Assembly (NCBI GenBank): GCA_009694925.1 | Contig: SIBX01000030.1 | Span: 1 to 6,987, forward strand | Source of the DNA: Minisyncoccota bacterium | GTDB taxonomy: Bacteria > Patescibacteriota > Minisyncoccia > UBA6257 > 1-14-0-10-40-38 | DNA length: 6,987 nucleotides | Direction: 5' to 3' | Shown here: piece after piece, positions 1 to 5,151 of the stretch | Position numbering within the stretch: position 1 is the stretch's first letter | Layout: each line of letters starts with the position of its first letter | Notes under the pieces: model-generated | What the model was told of the DNA's origin: nothing | Database searches by the model: none | The model's input: only the letters and a program-made list of their open reading frames with translations | Position numbers and translations under genes: made by a program

Positions 1-149
1 AAATCACCGGTTTCCAAAAAAGCTCCCAAGCTTTTTAAAAAATCATTTTGGCTTTTTAAATTATCGCCAAAAAATAAATATGCACTAGCAAATAAATCCT
101 CCTCGGACATTTTTGAAAACATTTTTTTGAGGTCATTTATATTTGCCAT
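1..149 (-). CDS. N-terminal fragment, possibly DNA polymerase III delta'-like
   Basis: The gene runs off the left edge, so only 49 codons are visible, starting at the ATG at 147-149. The peptide opens MANINDLKKMFSKMSEEDLF, followed by SAYLFFGDNLKSQNDFLKS and GAFLETGDF. The hydrophobic strand AYLFFG and the following helix resemble the start of the AAA+ domain in delta' clamp-loader subunits (usual form 'HAYLFFGExxxGK'). The Walker A lysine is absent, as in many delta' proteins. The identification rests on this short resemblance and is tentative; a lineage-specific hypothetical protein is equally possible. It follows mreB by 19 bp on the same strand and is probably co-transcribed. No Shine-Dalgarno sequence is seen; the nearest AGAGG lies inside the end of mreB, too far away. 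Met10 and Met14 are alternative starts. Confidence 0.6.
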   Translation of the reverse strand, partial: MANINDLKKMFSKMSEEDLFASAYLFFGDNLKSQNDFLKSLGAFLETGD

Positions 150-168
150 ATTTTAAATATGAAATTAT

Positions 169-1176
169 TTACCTCTTATTCGAAAGAATCCTCTTATATA
201 CGTCTAAGTGATCAAGTATTATTCCTGTTCCCTTTGCAACGCAGAACAAAGGATCTTCGGCTAAATAAGTAGAAACTCCAGTCATTCTCTTAAAAAACTC
301 ATCTAATAATCTTATCTGAGCACTTCCTCCAGAAAGGATTATTCCCTTCTCCATTATATCGGCAACCAATTCTGGTGGCGTTGAATTAAAAACTCCCTGA
401 ACAGAACTAGCGATTCCTAACAAGTGAGGAGTTAGGGCTTCTGCAATTTCATTAGATTTTACAACCACGTCCTTTGGTAATCCAGTAATCAAATCTCTTC
501 CGCGAACAGTATATTGTGATTGATCTTTTAATGGCAACGCTGTTCCTATTTCTATCTTTATAGCCTCTGCAGTTTGCTCTCCTATAGCTAAAGAATATTT
601 TTTCTTAATATAATCCATTATCGCTTGATCAAATTTATTTCCGGCAATCCTTAAACTTGACCAAGTAACTATTCCGCCCAAAGAAACAACGGCCACTTCT
701 GAAGTTCCGCCTCCGATATTAATAATCATGTTTCCAGAATAATTATTAATTGGAATACCTGCGCCCAACGCAGCCAAAATTGGCTCCTTAACAACATAAA
801 CTTCTCTAACTCCGGCTTCTTTAGCAGCATTAATAACTGCCCTTCTTTCTGTCTGAGTAATTCCGGCCGGAACAGATATGACAACTTCTGGCTTAAAAAA
901 ATTAAATTTACCAACAGCTTTGGTTATGAAATATTTTAAAATAGCTTTTGTAATATAATAATCTGCTATCACTCCATCTTTTAATGGTTTATAAGGAACA
1001 ATTCCCTCCGGAGTCTTTCCAATCATTTCCTTGGCTTCTTGACCAACAGCCAATACAGTATTTTCCGGCATACTAAGCGCCACAATAGTTGGCTCATTAA
1101 TAATGAAGCCTTTTCCAGGAACAAAGACTATTGTATTTGCAGTACCTAAATCTATTCCAATTTTTCTTATAAACAT
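169..1176 (-). CDS. mreB: Rod shape-determining protein MreB (actin-like ATPase)
   Basis: MreB forms ATP-dependent filaments under the inner membrane that guide peptidoglycan synthesis. At 335 aa the length is normal for the family. Visible motifs are the phosphate-1 loop GIDLGTANTIVF (residues 7-18), EPILAALGAG (131-140), the phosphate-2 loop INIGGGTSEVAVVS (152-165), KIEIGTA (207-213), the adenosine-loop equivalent LSGGSAQIR (281-289) and EDPLFCVAKGTG (307-318). Three positions differ from the consensus I remember: Asn153 replaces Asp in phosphate-2, Asn180 replaces Asp in RIAGN, and Ser285 replaces Gly in the usual TGGGA. The start 4 bp after the murA stop gives the standard short N-terminus; AGAGAAG upstream is only a weak Shine-Dalgarno. 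It is the third gene of the envelope operon. No mreC or mreD is in view. Family assignment is firm; normal ATPase activity is not certain. Confidence 0.96.
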   Translation of the reverse strand: MFIRKIGIDLGTANTIVFVPGKGFIINEPTIVALSMPENTVLAVGQEAKEMIGKTPEGIVPYKPLKDGVIADYYITKAILKYFITKAVGKFNFFKPEVVISVPAGITQTERRAVINAAKEAGVREVYVVKEPILAALGAGIPINNYSGNMIINIGGGTSEVAVVSLGGIVTWSSLRIAGNKFDQAIMDYIKKKYSLAIGEQTAEAIKIEIGTALPLKDQSQYTVRGRDLITGLPKDVVVKSNEIAEALTPHLLGIASSVQGVFNSTPPELVADIMEKGIILSGGSAQIRLLDEFFKRMTGVSTYLAEDPLFCVAKGTGIILDHLDVYKRILSNKR

Positions 1177-1180
1177 AAAA

Positions 1181-2440
1181 TTATTCTTCTCTTTTTATAT
1201 CTGCGCCGATTTTCGTCAATCTTTCATCTATTTTTTCATATCCCCTGTCTATCTGCTCTGCGTTTCCTAGAGTGCTTCTTCCTTTTGCAACAAGAGCCGC
1301 AATAATTAGCGTGGCTCCAGCTCTCAAGTCTAAACTCGTAACCTCTGTTCCATATAAAATAGTTGGTCCAGTAATTATGGCTCTGTGAGGATCTAAGATT
1401 GTCGCTTCAGCTCCCATCTTCTTTAACTCCTCTAAATATTTTAATCTTCCTTCATAAAGAGTATCGAAAATTAAAGACGAACCCTTTGCCTGTGTGGCCA
1501 AAACTGAAAACATCGCCTGCAAATCACTTGGTAGTCCTGGATATGGCCTTGCTTCTATTTTTGCAGATTTTAAATCGCACTTAGGACCATCAATTATCAT
1601 CTTATCTCCAGAAATCTCAAAAACAACGCCCATCTCTCGCAACTTTTCCAAAGTTAAATCTAAATGCTCTGGAATAATTCCAGATATAGTAATTTTGCTT
1701 CTCGTAGCAGCTCCCAAAATAGCAAAAGTTCCCATCTCTATTTCATCATTAATAATCGAAAAATTAATTTCTTTTGGCTTATCTTTTGCTGGAACGATAG
1801 TCACGGCATAAGTTCCTAGCCCAGACATCTTAACTCCCAATTTTTTCAAAAAATTACCGAGCGCAACCACGTGTGGTTCCATAGCGGCATTTCTAATCTC
1901 GAAAGCATATTTAAATCCCAGCATCATCACGCTCTCTGTTCCAGTAACGGATGCCTCTCTTAAAATAACTAAATTTTTAGATACCTTTGAAAGTTTTATA
2001 TTATGAGCCCCATTTTTTTCATTAAAAGAAACTTCTGCTCCTAATGACCTAAAGGCTTCTAAGTGGGTATCTATTGGTCTTGCTCCAATCACACATCCCC
2101 CAGGAGTTGCAATAGTAACCTCTCCAAATCTCGCGAGCATTGGCCCAACAATTAAAAGAGAAGATCTTATTTTAGAAACCAATTCTTGATTTAATTTTTT
2201 AGGATCAAGATTTTTATTATTTATTGATACGGAATTTTTAGAAATCCAAACAATTTCAGAACCCATGCTTTTCAAGATATCTAACATGGTTAAACAATCC
2301 TTTATTAAAGGAACATTTTTCAGAACTATTCTTTTTTCAGAAAGAATTGTCGCTGCCAGAATTGGAGTGGTTGCATTTTTTGAACCACGGACTTCAATCT
2401 CTCCGGCAAGCTTTTTGCTTCCGTCTATGATGAATTTCAT
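1181..2440 (-). CDS. murA: UDP-N-acetylglucosamine 1-carboxyvinyltransferase MurA
   Basis: MurA transfers enolpyruvate from phosphoenolpyruvate to UDP-GlcNAc in the cytoplasm, the first committed step of peptidoglycan synthesis. The 419-aa length matches the family. Conserved active-site elements are SKNATTPILAA with Lys21-Asn22, the catalytic loop TPGGCVIGARPIDTH with Cys116, PGLPSDLQAMF (301-311) with Asp306, and IDRGYEKIDERL (397-408) with Arg399. The Cys116 loop and Arg399 separate it from AroA (EPSP synthase), its structural relative. Because the loop has Cys rather than Asp, the enzyme should be open to fosfomycin alkylation, on family knowledge. SVTGTES replaces the more usual SVGATEN near residues 164-170, a modest change. 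The start lies 14 bp after the upstream membrane-protein stop with no Shine-Dalgarno, and mreB follows by 4 bp, so the three genes look like one operon. Confidence 0.96.
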   Translation of the reverse strand: MKFIIDGSKKLAGEIEVRGSKNATTPILAATILSEKRIVLKNVPLIKDCLTMLDILKSMGSEIVWISKNSVSINNKNLDPKKLNQELVSKIRSSLLIVGPMLARFGEVTIATPGGCVIGARPIDTHLEAFRSLGAEVSFNEKNGAHNIKLSKVSKNLVILREASVTGTESVMMLGFKYAFEIRNAAMEPHVVALGNFLKKLGVKMSGLGTYAVTIVPAKDKPKEINFSIINDEIEMGTFAILGAATRSKITISGIIPEHLDLTLEKLREMGVVFEISGDKMIIDGPKCDLKSAKIEARPYPGLPSDLQAMFSVLATQAKGSSLIFDTLYEGRLKYLEELKKMGAEATILDPHRAIITGPTILYGTEVTSLDLRAGATLIIAALVAKGRSTLGNAEQIDRGYEKIDERLTKIGADIKREE

Positions 2441-2454
2441 TAGTATAATTGATT

Positions 2455-2892
2455 CTATTTTCTATTTTGTTTTAAAAGAGGTAAATATGCAAATCCAGCC
2501 ATTATTGCTCCTAAAATATCAAACAATAAATCTGACATGGTATCTTGTAGCCCAGCCTGATTTCCACCCAATACTCCATACTTAATTAAAGAGTATTGAT
2601 CTAATCCAAATTCAAAAAATTCCCAAAAAATTCCAAATAAACACGTTAGAGACACTCCAAAAATCAAAAATATTATTTTTTTATTAAGCTTATTATTAAT
2701 TTCCATCCCAAACTTAAACCAATAATAAGCACCCACTAAAAATACCCAAGCCCCACCTAAAAAGTGATGAAAAGAATCAAAGTATTTTATTGAATCATAC
2801 CAACCAAATATAGAAGCTAAAATATGTAATAAAAATATAAAATATAAAGACCCAACCAAAAACTTCTTACCCGATATAAAACTATTATTCAT
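2455..2892 (-). CDS. Four-helix membrane protein resembling DUF2238/YjdF
   Basis: This 145-aa protein has four likely membrane segments, around residues 11-31, 44-61, 72-93 and 119-140, with short polar loops and a basic C-terminus (KQNRK). Conserved-looking polar residues sit at membrane edges: FDSFHHFLGG (38-47), FWEFFEFG (89-96) and LGGNQAGLQDTMSDLLFDILGA (around 108-129) with Asp117, Asp121 and Asp125. This pattern (DxxxHF.GG, W/YExxE, then LG.Q...DT..D....GA) matches my memory of the DUF2238/YjdF family, whose biochemical function is unknown to me. It is the first gene after the 2921-2926 promoter box and precedes murA by 14 bp, so a role linked to the envelope is possible but unproven. 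There is no signal peptide distinct from helix 1 and no Shine-Dalgarno. It ends with TAG, the only non-TAA stop seen in the window. Confidence 0.85.
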   Translation of the reverse strand: MNNSFISGKKFLVGSLYFIFLLHILASIFGWYDSIKYFDSFHHFLGGAWVFLVGAYYWFKFGMEINNKLNKKIIFLIFGVSLTCLFGIFWEFFEFGLDQYSLIKYGVLGGNQAGLQDTMSDLLFDILGAIMAGFAYLPLLKQNRK

Positions 2893-2920
2893 AAAATTAT
2901 GCTTTTAAATAAGTGATAAT

Positions 2921-2926
2921 ATTATA
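2921..2926 (-). promoter_or_regulatory. Candidate -10 box (TATAAT) for the envelope operon
   Basis: The minus strand reads a perfect TATAAT here, 28 bp upstream of the ATG at 2890-2892. A start site about 7 bp downstream would leave a leader of about 20 nt. It is the only good -10 hexamer between the ribosomal terminator and the membrane-protein gene. No clear TTGACA-like -35 lies 16-18 bp upstream (the sequence there is close to AAACTT), so recognition would rely on the -10 box and AT-rich flanks. In an AT-rich genome a chance TATAAT is possible. Confidence 0.5.
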
Positions 2927-2978
2927 ACCTAAAATACTTCAAATAAGTTTTAGATTATTAAGAGTTTTGCCAATGAGG

Positions 2979-3006
2979 AGAAATCAGTTTAATTAAACTG
3001 ATTTCT
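2979..3006. repeat. Perfect 28-bp palindrome
   Basis: Twelve-base arms (AGAAATCAGTTT and its exact complement) flank a central AATT, which is itself self-complementary. The whole 28 bp therefore reads the same on both strands. It lies about 50 bp upstream of the TATAAT box of the membrane-protein/murA/mreB operon. It could form a hairpin or cruciform or bind a dimeric regulator. There is no U-tract after it on either strand, so it is not a typical intrinsic terminator. Confidence 0.8.
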
Positions 3007-3026
3007 TAAAAACCCTAGGTTTTTAA
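3006..3026. repeat. Perfect inverted repeat, 9-bp arms, 3-nt loop
   Basis: TTAAAAACC and GGTTTTTAA flank CTA. It abuts the 28-bp palindrome, sharing one base. A third, weaker hairpin follows at 3033-3047 (CCTAT, loop ACGGA, ATAGG). The run of consecutive hairpins supports a structured element rather than random AT-rich spacer. Confidence 0.7.
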
Positions 3027-3055
3027 TATTTTCCTATACGGAATAGGGCTCATTT

Positions 3056-3086
3056 CCCGCCCTCTCCCGACCCCACTCCCCTCCCC
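3056..3086 (-). other. Putative G-quadruplex motif (six G-runs)
   Basis: Read on the minus strand, runs of 4, 4, 4, 3, 3 and 3 G are separated by A, AGT, TC, AGA and C. This exceeds the usual four-run rule (G3+ with loops of 1-7) and the loops are very short, which favours stability. The tract is strikingly GC-rich in an AT-rich window. It lies just beyond the U-tract of the ribosomal-operon terminator and inside the inverted-repeat segment. If transcription reads through, the RNA would carry it; otherwise it can form in the minus DNA strand. Confidence 0.7.
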
Positions 3087-3091
3087 AGTGG

Positions 3092-3135
3092 CAAAAAAAA
3101 TAAAAAAACTCGGACCGATTTGTCCGAGTTTTTTT
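3092..3135 (-). terminator. Intrinsic terminator of the ribosomal protein operon
   Basis: ACTCGGAC and GTCCGAGT form an 8-bp GC-rich stem (3108-3115 with 3122-3129), extended by six A-T pairs, with a 6-nt loop (3116-3121). On the minus strand the stem is followed by U7-A-U8, a strong U-tract. It begins 4 bp after the rpsI stop codon. The symmetry would also allow termination of plus-strand transcripts, but no plus-strand gene is present here. Confidence 0.92.
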
Positions 3136-3139
3136 ATTT

Positions 3140-3580
3140 TTATCTCTTCTGCCACTGTGGAGATTTTCTAGCTTTCTTCAAGCCATACTTTTTCCTTTCA
3201 ACCATTCTTGAGTCCCTAGTTAAATATCCAGAAGCTCTAAGAGGCTTTCTAAATTCTTCATTAAATTTTACTAAAGCTCTTGCGGTAGCATTTCTAATTG
3301 CTTCTGCCTGAGCTCCAATTCCGCCCCCGGAAACATGGGCGCTGATCATAACCTTAGAATCAATACTTAACAATTCAAGAGGAGAAATTACAATTTTCCT
3401 ATCGATTTCCTGACCAAAATAAGTTTTTAAGTCTTTATCATTAACCGTAACACCGGATTTATTTTGAAAAATCCTAACCCTCGCAGTTGCGGTTTTTCTT
3501 CCGCCATTTGCTTCTGTATATCTATCTTTTTTCAAGGGTTTCGCCACGGTCTTCGTTGATGTTTTTTTAGTATAAACCAT
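3140..3580 (-). CDS. rpsI: 30S ribosomal protein uS9
   Basis: uS9 sits in the 30S head, with its basic C-terminal tail reaching the P-site tRNA. The 146 aa include a lysine-rich N-terminal extension of roughly 20 residues before the family core. Recognisable segments are NGGRKTATARVRIF (25-38), DLKTYFGQE (50-58), HVSGGGIGAQAEAIRNATARAL (82-103) and the tail KYGLKKARKSPQWQKR (131-146), which ends in the invariant Lys-Arg. The start is the first Met after the rplM stop, 10 bp away; the spacer TTTTTAAAAA has no Shine-Dalgarno. It pairs with rplM as in most bacteria and is the last gene of the ribosomal run, with the terminator 4 bp past its stop. Confidence 0.97.
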   Translation of the reverse strand: MVYTKKTSTKTVAKPLKKDRYTEANGGRKTATARVRIFQNKSGVTVNDKDLKTYFGQEIDRKIVISPLELLSIDSKVMISAHVSGGGIGAQAEAIRNATARALVKFNEEFRKPLRASGYLTRDSRMVERKKYGLKKARKSPQWQKR

Positions 3581-3590
3581 TTTTTAAAAA

Positions 3591-3932
3591 TTACTTTAAT
3601 ATTGCAAGACGCTTTAGCCTGTCATTTCTTAGTCTATTTTTTGGCAACATATTATAAATAGCTCCACGTAAAATTTTTTCAGGAGATTTTTCAAATTCTT
3701 CCATAAATTTTTTCTCTCTTAAATGACCCATATATCCAGTGTGGTGATAATAAATTTTCTGAGTATTTTTATTTCCAGTAACAACTAACTTTCCGGCGTT
3801 TGTGACCGAAACCCTAACATCACCAGAAATTCTAGGATTATACTTCGGATCATTTTTGCCTTGCAAAAGAAAAGCTATTTTAGAAGCTAATCTTCCCAAT
3901 TTTTCGTTTGTGGCATCTATTTGGATGTTCAT
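3591..3932 (-). CDS. rplM: 50S ribosomal protein uL13 (short form)
   Basis: uL13 is an early-assembling 50S protein that binds 23S rRNA. The family signature is clear: IDATNEKLGRLASKIAFLL (5-23), LVVTGNKNTQKIYYHHTGY (49-67) and a C-terminal MLPKNRLRNDRLKRLAIL. At 113 aa it is shorter than the usual about 142. It lacks about 15 residues at the N-terminus and the final 'YxGxxHxHxAQ' tail, ending at LAILK. No upstream in-frame ATG precedes a stop codon, and only 10 bp separate its stop from rpsI, so neither a missed start nor a simple frameshift restores the standard ends. I recall similarly short uL13 proteins in Parcubacteria. It follows rplQ after a 51-bp gap and may have its own weak promoter. 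Confidence 0.95.
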   Translation of the reverse strand: MNIQIDATNEKLGRLASKIAFLLQGKNDPKYNPRISGDVRVSVTNAGKLVVTGNKNTQKIYYHHTGYMGHLREKKFMEEFEKSPEKILRGAIYNMLPKNRLRNDRLKRLAILK

Positions 3933-3950
3933 AAATTCAAAGAATATTCT

Positions 3951-3984
3951 AGTATAAATTATTTAATAAATCAAATATTGATTT
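3951..3984 (-). promoter_or_regulatory. Weak candidate promoter/palindrome between rplQ and rplM
   Basis: The minus strand has TATACT at 3956-3951, about 18 bp before the rplM ATG, a 5/6 match to the -10 consensus. No recognisable -35 is found 16-18 bp upstream (CAATAT or similar). Immediately upstream is a 17-bp palindrome, AAATCAAATATTGATTT (3968-3984), touching the rplQ stop codon. At 51 bp this is the second widest gap of the ribosomal run, so an internal promoter or operator is plausible but unproven. Confidence 0.25.
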
Positions 3985-4319
3985 TATTTTACGAATTCTA
4001 TAATCGCCTTAAAGACTCCATCTCTTTTTCTAAAATTGCCTGTTTTAGTTATTTTTAGATAGCCTCCCTTTCTTTCTTTATATCTAGGCGCTATTTCAAA
4101 ATAAACTTTTTCAGCTTCTTTTTTTGGAAGTTTAGAAAGTAAATTTCTAAAAGAAGCTAGTGTTTGTTTTTTGCCCATAGAAACCATGCGCTCAACTATA
4201 GGCCTTATTTCTTTGGCCCTTGCAGTTGTCGTTTCTATTCTTTCATCTCTTATTAGGTTAGATGCTATTTTTTTGAAGAAGAGTTTCCTATCTCCCCTTT
4301 CGAAATTAAATTTTCTCAT
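3984..4319 (-). CDS. rplQ: 50S ribosomal protein bL17
   Basis: bL17 lies near the peptide exit tunnel of the 50S subunit. The 111-aa protein shows RKLFFKKIASNLIRDERIET (11-30), TTARAKEIRPIVERMVSMGK (31-50), then APRYKERKGGYLKITKTG and the ending AIIEFVK, equivalent to the canonical 'LGPRFxxRxGGYTRIxK...AxIELV'. The N-terminus begins MRKFNFERGDRK rather than the usual 'MRHRKxGxKLxRxxxHR', so several basic residues are missing. I recall a similar short form in Parcubacteria. It starts 9 bp after the rpoA stop with no Shine-Dalgarno, the usual rpoA-rplQ order. Identification is firm. Confidence 0.95.
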   Translation of the reverse strand: MRKFNFERGDRKLFFKKIASNLIRDERIETTTARAKEIRPIVERMVSMGKKQTLASFRNLLSKLPKKEAEKVYFEIAPRYKERKGGYLKITKTGNFRKRDGVFKAIIEFVK

Positions 4320-4328
4320 TGTTTCAGA

Positions 4329-5135
4329 TTATTTCTTAGCTTTCTTTGCCTTCTTTGGTGCTTTTTTATCTTTTTCAGTTGATTCACCATCTTCAGATTT
4401 CTCAACTTCATCACCTTCTTTCTTTGGAGGCTTTTCTCCTAAAATTTCCAATTTTGCAACTTCTTTAAAGTGAGATTCTAAAATTTCCGAAGCTCTCTTA
4501 ATTGCAAAAGAAGGAGTTACTGTCCCGTCTGTTTCTATAGAAATCTTCAGCTTATTATAATCTGTTTTATCTTCAACTCTCATATTTTCAATAGAAAAAT
4601 TAACAGAAATGACAGGGGTAAAAATAGAATCAATTGCCATAATTCCAACTCCGAGCTTTTGAGCCTTGCGAGCCTCCGATGGTACATAACCCAATCCTTT
4701 TTCAACAGTTATTTCCATATCAACCTCTCCGTGCTTATCTGTGATGGTAGCTATTAATTCGCTTCCATTTACAACTTCAACTTGAGAATTTGATTTAATC
4801 ATTGAAGCCGAGATTACTCCTTCTCCCTTTTCTTTTAAAGAAAGAACTTGTGGTTCATCTGTCCACATCTTAAATCTGATTCTTTTCAAATTTAACAAAA
4901 TTTCAACTACATCTTCTTGAACGCCAGAAATAGTGGAAAATTCATGGCTTACTCCTTTTATTTTAACTTGCGTAATGGCTGCTCCTGGAAGAGAAGAAAG
5001 TAAAATTCTTCGCAAAGCATTTCCTACGGTTATTCCATATCCGCTATAAAGACCATCAATCTCAAAAACACCATTCTTCTGGTCTTCTGAAATTCTTTTT
5101 ATTGATACTGTCTCACTTAAATTATCGTAACGCAT
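4329..5135 (-). CDS. rpoA: RNA polymerase alpha subunit, apparently without the C-terminal domain
   Basis: Alpha dimerises to start RNA polymerase assembly and binds beta and beta'. The N-terminal domain is intact over about residues 8-230: SGYGITVGNALRRILLSSLP (31-50), GAAITQVKIKGVSHEFSTIS (51-70), GVQEDVVEILLNLK (71-84), the insert domain to about 170, and the closing helix SFAIKRASEILESHF. At 268 aa it is well short of the usual 310-330. From about 235 onward the chain is low complexity: an acidic stretch (EGDEVEKSEDGESTEKD) and then a lysine/alanine tail (KKAPKKAKKAKK). No helix-hairpin-helix C-terminal domain is visible; that domain normally contacts UP elements and activators. Only 9 bp separate the stop from rplQ, so there is no room for a split-off domain. 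The upstream spacer (16 bp) has no Shine-Dalgarno. Confidence 0.95.
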   Translation of the reverse strand: MRYDNLSETVSIKRISEDQKNGVFEIDGLYSGYGITVGNALRRILLSSLPGAAITQVKIKGVSHEFSTISGVQEDVVEILLNLKRIRFKMWTDEPQVLSLKEKGEGVISASMIKSNSQVEVVNGSELIATITDKHGEVDMEITVEKGLGYVPSEARKAQKLGVGIMAIDSIFTPVISVNFSIENMRVEDKTDYNKLKISIETDGTVTPSFAIKRASEILESHFKEVAKLEILGEKPPKKEGDEVEKSEDGESTEKDKKAPKKAKKAKK

Positions 5136-5151
5136 GTTTTTATAATTAAAA

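Larger units (their letters stand above)
2965..3096. repeat. 132-bp segment bounded by 16-nt inverted repeats (MITE-like or structured RNA)
   Basis: The left end reads TTTTGCCAATGAGGAG (2965-2980) on the plus strand and the right end reads TTTTGCCACTGGGGAG (3096-3081) on the minus strand, 14 of 16 identical. As a minus-strand RNA one of the two mismatches becomes a G-U pair. The segment encodes no protein. It contains a 28-bp palindrome, two smaller hairpins and a G-run tract, all within the gap between the ribosomal terminator and the envelope promoter. No target-site duplication is visible: the left flank is TTAAGAG and the right flank AAAATAAA. Candidates are a non-autonomous foldback element, a REP-like intergenic repeat or a structured RNA. 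The inverted repeat is directly visible; its nature is inference. Confidence 0.6.

Noticed and set aside
29..60. Direct repeat GCTTTTTAAA within the cut gene at the left edge
   Set aside because: Two 10-nt AT-rich copies in coding sequence (Leu-Lys-Ser codons) are expected by chance and codon bias.
726..914. 62-codon minus-strand open frame
   Set aside because: It overlaps mreB in another frame and covers essential MreB motifs; no independent evidence supports it.
1399..1811. Plus-strand open frames of 61 and 105 codons
   Set aside because: They lie wholly antisense to murA, whose active-site motifs are intact, and their products resemble no family I know; they are shadow frames.
2442..2447. 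TATACT on the minus strand just before the murA ATG as a murA promoter
   Set aside because: Transcription would start at or inside the start codon, and no -35-like sequence is placed correctly (ACAAAA); the gene is better explained as part of the upstream operon.
2265..2585. Plus-strand open frame of 106 codons spanning murA and the membrane-protein gene
   Set aside because: It is antisense to two well-supported genes and has no family resemblance.
2965..3096. A known housekeeping RNA (tmRNA, SRP RNA, 6S RNA, RNase P RNA, tRNA) in the structured gap
   Set aside because: None of the hallmark sequences or cloverleaf pairings I know is present, and the segment is too short for tmRNA or RNase P RNA.
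2958..3103. Target-site duplication flanking the inverted-repeat segment
   Set aside because: Flanks TTAAGAG and AAAATAAA share no direct repeat; the T4/A4 at the ends are part of the inverted repeat, so insertion by a transposase is not demonstrated.
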